NCBI GenBank assembly: GCA_045657205.1
Contig: JAZOSS010000025.1
Span: 1-23,301, forward strand
Length of the DNA: 23,301 nucleotides
Direction of reading: 5' to 3'
DNA from: RGIG7213 sp045657205
GTDB taxonomy: Bacteria > Bacillota > Clostridia > Oscillospirales > CAG-272
Position 1 is the first letter of the stretch; each line of letters starts with the position of its first letter. The position numbers and the translations under genes are program-made. Of the stretch, positions 13,848-21,649 are shown piece by piece. The notes beneath the pieces are model-generated. The model saw only the letters and a program-made list of their open reading frames with translations, ran no database searches and was not told the origin of the DNA.

Positions 13848-16022
13848 ATGACAAAATATAATATCAAAAAAAGGATATCTGCGTTTTTCTGTATTTTACT
13901 TCTTATTGTCCCTATGATGCTGACATTTGTAAATGCAGATCCGACGGAAACAAAAAATGAATTTCTGACAACACTTGCACAGCAAGAAGATCTTTGTGTA
14001 AGCTTTTTATATGATTCGGCATTGCCGAACGTCACACTTATTTCTCCTTCCGGGGTAAGATACAAGATTGAGGAAGCAACGAGCGGAATACAATTCGTTA
14101 CAAGATCCGAATATACCGTTGTAAAGATCCCTTCGGCAGAAGCCGGAAACTGGTACGTCGAATACGATATGGGTACAAATACGGAATTTAAATTTTCTGT
14201 TATTGCATCAACCGAAAACATTCGAGTACAGTATATCAATGTAAACGCAAACGAATACGGAAGCGCCGAAGTAATTTTTTCAGCCGAAAGAACAGATCGA
14301 TCCGAGCAGTATTACTACTACCTCTATCTCAGTTATGAAGGAGAAAATCCGGAGCAAATTCCGATAACAAACGGATATGCTAACACAAACGAGGCAGTAA
14401 TGCTTAACGTCAATCTCGAAAAATACAACTCAAACGATAAGTACAAATTCGTACTTGCTGTTGAAATGCATACCACTGACGTTGTGTTTTTCAACTCTTC
14501 TGAAAGCACTACTTTCGCTTACAAAAATCCGTATACTCCCTCAGCTCCTTCGGGTATCGACATTTCCGTGGATATCAGTGAAAGAACAATAAGTGCCGAT
14601 TTTTCAAAATACACATCGTACATATACGATGGTTATTACGTTGTGATAACAAGTGACTCATCTGAGACCATATTCACATCAGATCCCAATTCAGGATCAA
14701 AGGTAATAACACAGCAAATTGAGGAAGCTTATTCTTCGGTAAACGTATATTTTTACGGAATAAGCGAAGGACTTTTCTCTGAACCTCTGACAAAGAACGT
14801 ATCTATGACGGGAACGGGCAAAGTTGAAATACTTACCACGTCACCTACTTCGTCGTCTCAGGTACAAGTCAAAACTAACCTTGAGCAAAACACATCTATC
14901 ATAATATCCGTAAACGATAAAAAAAGTGAGTTTGTATCTCAAGGAAGCGAAAATACAGTTGCTCTTGCATTGGAAAACGGAAACAACGTTGTTACGACTA
15001 CATACACGGACAACGGCATCAAATATTCATCCAAGCATAATATATTCAAAGACGGTTATCCTCCGATAATCAGCTTTCACGAACCGTATACCGAAATGAC
15101 ATTCCCCACAAACACAGCACTGCTTGTGGGAAGCGTTGACGATGCCAAGACACTCAAGGTAAATGAAACGGATATCCCGATCACAGACGGCGAATTTTCC
15201 GTATCTCTCACTTTGATCGGCGGTGCAAACGAATTTGTTTTTGAAGCCTACGATGAAGTCGGAAACCGTGCCGTATATCCTATGACTTTATACGGTGTTG
15301 CCGCAGACGATATTACCGATCCTACGCAGGACACAGCAAATACTTCAATAACTTTTAACTGGATACCTCTTGCAATCGGCGGCGTGATAGCAATAGCATT
15401 CATAGTATTTGCAATAGTTCTTTGTTCGAAGAAGGAAAATCTCAAAGCGTTTTCAACTGTAGCTATCATCGTTCTCTTTGCAATCTCGACTGTTCTTATT
15501 GTGGGCGGATTAATATATAACTTTATAGATCTCCGAGGTATGAACAAAATTGCAAACTCGTATGAATTCAGCATACTCGCGGATGAATCCATCGAAGACG
15601 CTTGTCAGCTTCTTACTGATATAGAAGAAACGAATGGGGCTGTAAAAACTCACTTAATTCTCCTTATCGTATCAGCATCATGTCTTATTCTCGCTATTGC
15701 TGCACACGTAATAGTCAAAAAAATATCGGCTAAGCGTTTGAATAAAGATTACGCAAATAAACCCAAGAAAGAAAAGAAGCCGAAAAAAGAAAAAAACATT
15801 GTTACGGCAGAACAGCAAGATCAGAACATTTCCGCAAATACACCGATACAGCCGTCAGTTCAAGCAACTCCTGCACCTATAGCGGAAGTTGAACAGTCAT
15901 CTGCATCTATATCGGTTGGATCTGCTGAATCCGAAACAGAATCTGAAACAGAACCCGTAACAGAGTCTGAACCTGAAATATCCGAAGAAATAAAAGAAAA
16001 TGTTGAAGATGCTCAGCAATAA
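13848..16022 (+). CDS. Exported Ig-like protein with three membrane segments and charged cytoplasmic tail
   Basis: 724 residues. A signal peptide (about 1-31, ending VNA) is followed by an extracytoplasmic beta-rich region. This has a fibronectin-III-like segment around 230-320 and an Ig-like domain of the glucodextranase-B type at about 404-490 (PTNTALLVGSV, LKVNETDIPI, DGEFSVSLTLIGGANEFVFEAYDEVGNRA). Three membrane helices follow (about 505-529, 536-560, 603-625), with a roughly 40-residue loop between the last two. The C-terminal tail of about 100 residues is probably cytoplasmic and has a KPKKEKKPKKEK block and Ser/Glu repeats. GGAGG lies 9 bases before the ATG, and the gene is 15 bases behind the VWA gene, so the two are co-expressed. 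A joint envelope complex is inferred. Function is unknown. Confidence 0.83.
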   Translation: MTKYNIKKRISAFFCILLLIVPMMLTFVNADPTETKNEFLTTLAQQEDLCVSFLYDSALPNVTLISPSGVRYKIEEATSGIQFVTRSEYTVVKIPSAEAGNWYVEYDMGTNTEFKFSVIASTENIRVQYINVNANEYGSAEVIFSAERTDRSEQYYYYLYLSYEGENPEQIPITNGYANTNEAVMLNVNLEKYNSNDKYKFVLAVEMHTTDVVFFNSSESTTFAYKNPYTPSAPSGIDISVDISERTISADFSKYTSYIYDGYYVVITSDSSETIFTSDPNSGSKVITQQIEEAYSSVNVYFYGISEGLFSEPLTKNVSMTGTGKVEILTTSPTSSSQVQVKTNLEQNTSIIISVNDKKSEFVSQGSENTVALALENGNNVVTTTYTDNGIKYSSKHNIFKDGYPPIISFHEPYTEMTFPTNTALLVGSVDDAKTLKVNETDIPITDGEFSVSLTLIGGANEFVFEAYDEVGNRAVYPMTLYGVAADDITDPTQDTANTSITFNWIPLAIGGVIAIAFIVFAIVLCSKKENLKAFSTVAIIVLFAISTVLIVGGLIYNFIDLRGMNKIANSYEFSILADESIEDACQLLTDIEETNGAVKTHLILLIVSASCLILAIAAHVIVKKISAKRLNKDYANKPKKEKKPKKEKNIVTAEQQDQNISANTPIQPSVQATPAPIAEVEQSSASISVGSAESETESETEPVTESEPEISEEIKENVEDAQQ

Positions 16023-16054
16023 GCTTGCGTTTTTGAATATTTCAAGATAATATA

Positions 16055-16098
16055 ACAGCTCCTCAAGGTTATAAAAAGCCTTGAGGAGCTGTTTATTA
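16055..16098 (+). terminator. Terminator of the VWA/Ig operon
   Basis: 14-bp perfect stem ACAGCTCCTCAAGG (16056-16069) with CCTTGAGGAGCTGT (16080-16093), 10-base loop, followed by TTATTAT. Confidence 0.88.
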
Positions 16099-16111
16099 TA
16101 AAAAACATTAA

Positions 16112-16149
16112 ATAAAAAAGGCACACTTCGCAAAGAAATGCGCCTTTTC
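16112..16149 (-). terminator. Terminator of the leftward isomerase/TraB operon
   Basis: On the minus strand, AAAAGGCGCA (16140-16149) pairs with TGTGCCTTTT (16117-16126), including one G-U pair, and is followed by TTTATTT. The AAAAGGC/GCCTTTT core resembles that of the tRNA-Gln hairpin. Confidence 0.8.
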
Positions 16150-16162
16150 TGTTTATCACAAT

Positions 16163-17131
16163 TTATGCCCAGGACATCGTTCCCGGCTTGGGTGCTGATA
16201 TAATTGCCTGCTTTAGGAAATCGACAGCTTTTTCAAGTCCTTCGTCAACAGTCATAAGGCTGTCTTCGTGTTCGATGGACATTACGTGGTCGTATCCGCA
16301 GAGGCGGAGCATTGATACGATATCTCTCCAATACGTCATATCGTGTCCGTAACCGATAGCACGGAATACCCATGAACGGTTAAGCTCGTCACCGTAGTGC
16401 TTTGTGTCGAGAACGCCTATTCTTGCAGTATTGCCAGGATCAATTCTCGTGTCTTTTGCATGGAAGTGGAAGATACATCCTTTGAGCATCTTTATTGCTT
16501 CACAGATATCCATTCCCTGCCATATAAGGTGCGAGGGGTCAAAGTTTGCGCCGATAATATCGCCGACAGCGGCACGGAGCTTGAGAAGTGTTTCCGTGTT
16601 GTATACACAGAATCCGGGGTGCATTTCAAATGCAATTTTCGTAACCTTATGCGCTTTGCAGAATTCAGCAGTCTTTTTCCAATAAGGAATAAGGACCTCA
16701 TTCCACTGATAGTCAAGTATTGCAAGAAAATCTTCGGGCCAAGGGCACGTTACCCAGTTGGGATATTTTGCGCCGTCGTGGTCACCGGGACAGCCTGAAA
16801 ACGTTATTACGGTATCTATTCCCATCTTTTCTGCAAGAAGAACCGTTTTTTCAAAATCGCTGTGGAATTTATCCGCTATCTCCTTGTTGGGATGAACGGG
16901 GTTACCATGGCAGGAAAGTGCGGAAACAGTCATATTGTACTTGCTGAGAAGCTGAATAAGTTTTTTATATTCTTCTTCATCATTGAGCAATTTATCGGGA
17001 CTGCAGTGAGCATCGCCCGGATAGCCTCCGCAGCCAAGCTCAACAGCTTCAACGCCGAGTGATGCAAGATACGGAATAACCTCATCAATAGGCTTATTTC
17101 CGTAAAGATTTGTAAGAACGCCAAGTTTCAT
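16163..17131 (-). CDS. Sugar-phosphate isomerase/epimerase-like TIM barrel
   Basis: 322 residues of the xylose-isomerase-like TIM barrel superfamily. The N-terminus MKLGVLTNLYG and LGVEAVELGCGG are typical. Metal-ligand positions fit E169 (FEMHPG), D198 (NFDPSH), H224 (HFHAKD) and E287 (SIEHED), so the catalytic metal site appears intact. Relatives act on sugars, inositols or sugar phosphates, and the substrate here cannot be named. AGGA is about 9 bases before the ATG. It is the last gene of a leftward cluster, 26 bases after the 113-residue unknown gene. It has no clear sigma-A promoter of its own and is followed by a strong terminator. Metabolic role and link to its membrane-protein neighbours are unclear. 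Confidence 0.9.
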   Translation of the reverse strand: MKLGVLTNLYGNKPIDEVIPYLASLGVEAVELGCGGYPGDAHCSPDKLLNDEEEYKKLIQLLSKYNMTVSALSCHGNPVHPNKEIADKFHSDFEKTVLLAEKMGIDTVITFSGCPGDHDGAKYPNWVTCPWPEDFLAILDYQWNEVLIPYWKKTAEFCKAHKVTKIAFEMHPGFCVYNTETLLKLRAAVGDIIGANFDPSHLIWQGMDICEAIKMLKGCIFHFHAKDTRIDPGNTARIGVLDTKHYGDELNRSWVFRAIGYGHDMTYWRDIVSMLRLCGYDHVMSIEHEDSLMTVDEGLEKAVDFLKQAIISAPKPGTMSWA

Positions 17132-17157
17132 TTTATCTATTCCTTTCGTTTATAATA

Positions 17158-17499
17158 TCATTTTCTGTAGTACTTGTAAAAGACCGTTACTGATCTGTAC
17201 GCACCGTCGTTTTCTTTATCATACCCTTTACAAACCGCACCTTCAAGTGACATAAGCTCGTAGGCTTCAAGCTCACACACGGGTGTTCTGAACAGTATTT
17301 TTTCCTGTGACGTGACGATAAAATCTCCGTCTTTTACATAGCATATACCGCCTTTGCCAATCACCGTATCGCCATCGTCGGTCTTTGACGGTTCCGTTAT
17401 ATATTTTAGAGGGTGCTTGCATATTTTAGCTGCCATCTCTTCGCGGAAGCGCAGACTTCCCTCTTTTGGTGCAAAAAGCCTTTTGAATATATTAGCCAT
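17158..17499 (-). CDS. Small cytoplasmic protein of unknown function
   Basis: I do not recognise the family. The 113-residue product begins MANIFKRLFAPKEGSLRF, and the rest looks beta-rich (IGKGGICYVKDGDFIVTS, ILFRTPVCELEAYELMSLEGAVCKGYD, YRSVTVFYKYYRK), somewhat like a small PH-like or beta-barrel domain. It has no signal peptide or membrane helix. AAGGAAAC lies 7 bases upstream of ATG 17499. This start overlaps the end of the DUF2079 gene by 8 bases, so translation is probably coupled. A longer reading frame to 17601 would lie inside the DUF2079 gene and lacks a ribosome binding site. Conserved linkage with the upstream membrane protein would be informative. Confidence 0.75.
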   Translation of the reverse strand: MANIFKRLFAPKEGSLRFREEMAAKICKHPLKYITEPSKTDDGDTVIGKGGICYVKDGDFIVTSQEKILFRTPVCELEAYELMSLEGAVCKGYDKENDGAYRSVTVFYKYYRK

Positions 17500-19333
17500 T
17501 ACAGTTTCCTTCGGCGCACGCTTTGCATCTGAACACTGCAAGCCATCTTTCACGGTATTCGATAAGCTCATATCTTTCGTCAGTCTTATACTGTGCTTCA
17601 AATTTATCTCTGTTTGATTTATATCTCAGATCAAGCACAATATATTCCGTGTGAACGGGGTGTGCTCTGTAGTTCGTGTCATCAAGACTGTACACCCAAG
17701 GTCTTTGCGAACACGTGGTTACATACATACTGCTTGCGGCAACGGATGCTTCTTCGGGAATGCTGTAAAGCGTTTCGTTGACGTAATCGTGATGTTCTTT
17801 ACTTGTAAAATAATTATCCACGTAATTGGGTTTATAAACGATCGTTCCGCAGAAGAACAGCGTCGTTGCAAGAAGCGCAAACACTCCCGTAATGCGTTTG
17901 AATTTGTGCGGAAGCTCCGAATAATTAAGTATCGAAAGATAGAAAAGGCACGCAACCGATCCGTATGTATACTGGAAATAAACGCTGTGCTGATACAGAT
18001 AATCGGGCATAAGATTTACAAGAATATACGGACCTATAAGTATATATCTGGAAAACTTTTTCGTAATAAAAGGTAAGAAGCAAAGAGGGGTAATCGTCGT
18101 AAGAATAAAGCTGAATTTTGAACCGACAGAATCGGGATCTGCTTCAAGTATTTCTTTTATCGTATTTGCAGGGCTTATCAAAACGGATTTTATAACCGAA
18201 AGAAGTCCGCCGTCTTTTTCAAATATAAAATTATCGTATCTGTTGGACATTATTCCCGAATATCCGTACGTTTCAAGATATGCGACGACAACTGCAAAAT
18301 AAGCTACAGCCAGAATGAAAAGAGTTATACCCTTTTTGTAATCTTTCTTCGAGAAGCAAAGGTAAAGAGCTATAAATGCAACGTAAACGGGTGCATCCTC
18401 TTTTACAAGTAACGTAAGGGATGCGAAGGTAAGTATGCCCCACCATTTGTTCTTCTCTATGAAATAGAAGAGCCAGAGCATGATAGGCATAAGAAATTTG
18501 TTTTCATGCAAATCGTAATAGCATCCGCCCGCTATCGTAGGATACAAAACATAGCAGACTGTAAACAGTGCCGTTGATTTATATGAAAGTGACAGCTTTC
18601 TGCAAAGAAGAACAAGCGGTATCACACCCGAAGCAAGCATTACGGCCTGACATACGACGAGCGTATTTGGATGCGGAACGAGCGCGTACATGGGCAAAAA
18701 CAGATAGTATATCGGTGAAACGTGCACGTCGAAGTGTGATAAAAGCTCCGATCTTTCGCACGTTACCAAGGGCTGAAGTGTTTCCTTCATATAGTAATAC
18801 ATCTGTGAAAATATACCGAAATCGAAGCATGGCGAGCTTTGTGCCAGAACTCTGAACGAGCATTGTATTCCGATAAAAGCAGCAAACGCAACTCCGCAGA
18901 TGATAGCCGTTATTATCATTCCGCGTTTTGTAAATGTTACTTCATCTAAAATGTTTTTATCATCAAAAGCATAAACACATATTGCAAAAAGCACAGCGCA
19001 AAGTCCGAAGATCACCCAGGGGTGATCTTGCTGCTGTGCGGCACACGATATCGCGTACACGGTATATGTTGCCAAAAGCGTGAGCTTTTCGAGCGATTCG
19101 TTTTTGAAGAAAGTGAATACTGCAAATATCAGTATAAAAAATGCCAATGTCAGAATAACGTGCAACGTAAAATTGACTGATGCTATTGACGCTTTATCGG
19201 AATAAAGAAAATTTTTATCCTCTGCCACAAAAGAAAACGTCGCTATAAACGCGGAAATAAACCATGCCGAAAACGCACGTCTTACTATCTTTTCCGCTGT
19301 GATATCGTTAAATATATTTTTCAGAAAAACCAT
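17492..19333 (-). CDS. DUF2079 polytopic membrane protein
   Basis: 613 residues with about 12-14 hydrophobic helices. It matches what I recognise as DUF2079: SSPCFDFGIFSQMYYYMKETLQP, the SHFDVHVSPIYYLFLPMYAL block, and a conserved YYDLHENKFLMPIMLW. A soluble C-terminal domain follows (about 530-613, EEASVAASSMYVTTCSQRPWVYSL). The architecture resembles GT-C glycosyltransferases that use lipid-linked sugars; that function is inference. The start is set at ATG 19333. The reading frame also has TTG at 19339, which overlaps the TraB stop codon. The TraB stop is 2 bases before this ATG, and the next gene overlaps this gene's 3' end by 8 bases, so it sits inside a tightly packed operon. Confidence 0.85.
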   Translation of the reverse strand: MVFLKNIFNDITAEKIVRRAFSAWFISAFIATFSFVAEDKNFLYSDKASIASVNFTLHVILTLAFFILIFAVFTFFKNESLEKLTLLATYTVYAISCAAQQQDHPWVIFGLCAVLFAICVYAFDDKNILDEVTFTKRGMIITAIICGVAFAAFIGIQCSFRVLAQSSPCFDFGIFSQMYYYMKETLQPLVTCERSELLSHFDVHVSPIYYLFLPMYALVPHPNTLVVCQAVMLASGVIPLVLLCRKLSLSYKSTALFTVCYVLYPTIAGGCYYDLHENKFLMPIMLWLFYFIEKNKWWGILTFASLTLLVKEDAPVYVAFIALYLCFSKKDYKKGITLFILAVAYFAVVVAYLETYGYSGIMSNRYDNFIFEKDGGLLSVIKSVLISPANTIKEILEADPDSVGSKFSFILTTITPLCFLPFITKKFSRYILIGPYILVNLMPDYLYQHSVYFQYTYGSVACLFYLSILNYSELPHKFKRITGVFALLATTLFFCGTIVYKPNYVDNYFTSKEHHDYVNETLYSIPEEASVAASSMYVTTCSQRPWVYSLDDTNYRAHPVHTEYIVLDLRYKSNRDKFEAQYKTDERYELIEYRERWLAVFRCKACAEGNCNG

Positions 19334-19335
19334 TA

Positions 19336-20286
19336 TCAAACTCTTTCTGCGGTATATCCCATATTTTTAAGCAACTCTATAATACCGCCTTCCCCGCAGA
19401 CGTGCGCCGCACCGACCACGAAAAACACTTTTTTACCTTCATCGAAATAGCTGTCCGCCTTTTGTGCCATATACACGTTGCGGTCAGCAACCATTGCTTT
19501 GTTATATTCTTCGTACGCTTTTGCATAATCACTGTCTTCATCACCTGAAAATAAAGATGTTGTACCGTTTGTCAGCGTATCAAGCAGGTCCTCTCTGCCT
19601 CTTTTCCACAGATCTATCATATATGCGTACTGCATACCGACCTGTCCTCTTGATGCAAGCACTTCGCTTATCGAATCGTCATACACGATGTCATCAAACG
19701 AAAGCATCAACTTTATCTGAATTTCTTCGCTTTCAACTTCAAGTATTCCCTTTCCCGACTCGTTTGCCATATTTATAAATGCACGGTCAACGCCGTAATC
19801 GGTAAGATAACCGCTTTGTTCGGTCACAAGAGATGAGATCATACTCGACCAGAAAGCAGGAACGAGAAGATCCATTTGTTCGGAATATACACCGCATTCT
19901 TTTAAGAAAGCAACGGCATCAGAATATGTCTGCTCGCTTAAATGGTCCTTTATCGTTTCACCGTTTTTATACATAAACTGCGAAAGATATTCAAGATTTT
20001 CCTGCGGTGTCATATTTTCGGAAGCCTTTTCGGAAGCTATAACATCGTATTCTACGGCAAGATAGTCGCATTCATTAAATGCACTCAGCACCCTGTCATC
20101 AAACGGATACATACTTTCATCACCTATGTGTATCGAACCCATAATGTACATAACATTGCCGTCACCGTCGCTGACACGCCAAACGGCAGGTTCACCGCCG
20201 CTGTCCAAGCACGACGTCAAGGCCGGAATAACGAGTATTATACAGATAAAAAACGATGTGATCCTATAAAATATTCTTTTGCTCAT
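19336..20286 (-). CDS. TraB/GumN family lipoprotein
   Basis: 316 residues. An N-terminal signal sequence ends in lipobox LTSC with C26 as the likely lipidated cysteine. The TraB/GumN core starts with VWRVSDGDGNVMYIMGSIHIGD (GSIHIG about 50-55) and ends with FFVVGAAHVCGEGGIIELLKNMGY. These two His-containing motifs are the family's proposed metalloprotease-like site. It should sit on the outer face of the cytoplasmic membrane. The start at 20286 follows AAAGGTG by 5 bases; an upstream in-frame ATG at 20319 is less well placed and would spoil the signal peptide. It is first of a four-gene leftward cluster, directly coupled to the DUF2079 gene. Confidence 0.9.
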   Translation of the reverse strand: MSKRIFYRITSFFICIILVIPALTSCLDSGGEPAVWRVSDGDGNVMYIMGSIHIGDESMYPFDDRVLSAFNECDYLAVEYDVIASEKASENMTPQENLEYLSQFMYKNGETIKDHLSEQTYSDAVAFLKECGVYSEQMDLLVPAFWSSMISSLVTEQSGYLTDYGVDRAFINMANESGKGILEVESEEIQIKLMLSFDDIVYDDSISEVLASRGQVGMQYAYMIDLWKRGREDLLDTLTNGTTSLFSGDEDSDYAKAYEEYNKAMVADRNVYMAQKADSYFDEGKKVFFVVGAAHVCGEGGIIELLKNMGYTAERV

Positions 20287-20319
20287 ACTACACCTTTGTA
20301 TATAATTGTTACCTTTCAC

Positions 20320-20325
20320 AGTATA
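20320..20325 (-). promoter_or_regulatory. Extended -10 promoter of the TraB operon
   Basis: Minus-strand TGA-TATACT (hexamer 20320-20325), with no good -35 hexamer at 17 bp. It is the only promoter-like site seen upstream of the four-gene leftward cluster. Confidence 0.55.
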
Positions 20326-20439
20326 TCATAAAACTTTTAAAAGTGATTACTAAATTGTAAAGAAATGACAGCAGGGAGCCAAACACACAGTTTATCCTTT
20401 TTGTTTAAAGTAAATTAAAAAATTTTGTTAAATTGCGTA

Positions 20440-20468
20440 TTGCAATTACAGAGAAAATATAATATAAT
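20440..20468 (+). promoter_or_regulatory. Promoter of the LCP-like gene (and probably glyQS)
   Basis: -35 TTGCAA (20440-20445), 17-bp spacer, -10 TATAAT (20463-20468). Confidence 0.7.
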
Positions 20469-20500
20469 AGTTGGGAATAAACATTAAACGGAGGAAAAAG

Positions 20501-21619
20501 ATGCTTCCCGCAATAAAGAGCTTTGCTATTGCATTTGCTGTTTCTATCATTATTTTCGGCACGTTGGGATTTATCGTAACGCCGTTACTTAAAGATATGA
20601 CAAGCGGATTTGACTCAACTTCAAAATCCGAAGATACACAGCAAACAGAAAACAACACCGTCACCGACGATGATATAAACACAGACGTAACGGTTCCCGA
20701 TAAGCCCGCACTTGACATTGATGCGGAATCTTTTACAATGCTCATAGTCGGTACGGATTATCAGCCCAAGGTATTCAACGATTACCGCGTTTCGATATCT
20801 AAAAACGCATCCATTGAAGACTACATAAAAAACTCAAGACACTATACAGCTGATACAATACTCATCATTCACGCCGATATAAAAACGGGCGACTTTCTGA
20901 TAACAGCTCTGCCAAAAAACACAAGAGTTGTTTCACACGGTATCACTACAACTCTTGCAGAAGCGTATGAAACGGTTACAATAGACTATTTCAAGCAGCT
21001 TATATCATCAATAATAAGCCTTTCAATCGACCACTGTATTGAAATGCAGGTAAACATGATGAAGGAAGTTATTGATTTTATGTATCCGTCGGGAATAATG
21101 TACAACATCCCGTACGATATGTATTACGTAAACGAGGAAGAACGTGTCCTTACTGACGGAACTTCGCTTGAAGATTACGAATACGAATATGACGAAAACG
21201 GAAATATAATAAATCTCCCCGGTACACCTTTTACAATAGACCTCAAAAAAGGTGTCCAAAAGCTTGACGGAGAAAAATCAACACATCTTATACGTTACAA
21301 TCTCCACTCCTCGGGTGAGAGCAAGCGATGTGATATAGCGGTTAATTTCTTCAAGACGATTGCGGAGAAAAGTTTCTCTGCCAACGACGACGACTTGCTT
21401 TCCGTCACAGGTGCTTTAAACATCATAATTTCAAGCAAGGACGGCAGAACGGATATTTCATCAAGTGACTGCAAAAACATCATCGAAATATTCAAAAATT
21501 TTGAAAAATTCAACGTAAAGGCACTCGTTATTCCGGGTGAATACAAAACAGCGAACAACGAAGATTATTTTGAATATTCTTATTCTGCTGTACACAATCT
21601 TTTCTCAAGTTATAAATAA
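20501..21619 (+). CDS. LytR-CpsA-Psr (LCP) family-like protein
   Basis: 372 residues. One N-terminal membrane helix (about 6-28) and an acidic linker rich in Asp/Thr/Ser (32-72) are followed by an extracytoplasmic domain. LCP-like blocks are FTMLIVGTDYQ (78-88), YTADTILIIHAD (115-126), ITALPKNTRV (134-143) and LDGEKSTHLIRYNLHSSGESKRCDIAVNFFKTI. LCP enzymes attach glycopolymers to peptidoglycan from lipid carriers. Here the usual LPRDT reads LPKNT and the RYR..DSDFGR..RQ region is degenerate, so catalysis may be altered or lost. GGAGG is 6 bases before ATG 20501; a more upstream in-frame ATG at 20471 lies before that ribosome binding site. It is followed after 30 bases by glyQS. Confidence 0.8.
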   Translation: MLPAIKSFAIAFAVSIIIFGTLGFIVTPLLKDMTSGFDSTSKSEDTQQTENNTVTDDDINTDVTVPDKPALDIDAESFTMLIVGTDYQPKVFNDYRVSISKNASIEDYIKNSRHYTADTILIIHADIKTGDFLITALPKNTRVVSHGITTTLAEAYETVTIDYFKQLISSIISLSIDHCIEMQVNMMKEVIDFMYPSGIMYNIPYDMYYVNEEERVLTDGTSLEDYEYEYDENGNIINLPGTPFTIDLKKGVQKLDGEKSTHLIRYNLHSSGESKRCDIAVNFFKTIAEKSFSANDDDLLSVTGALNIIISSKDGRTDISSSDCKNIIEIFKNFEKFNVKALVIPGEYKTANNEDYFEYSYSAVHNLFSSYK

Positions 21620-21649
21620 AATACATATAGATAAGGAACGGTTTTTATT

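Noticed and set aside
21620..21649. T-box riboswitch upstream of glyQS
   Set aside because: Only 30 bases separate it from the LCP-like gene, too short for a T-box; none was seen upstream of the LCP-like gene either.
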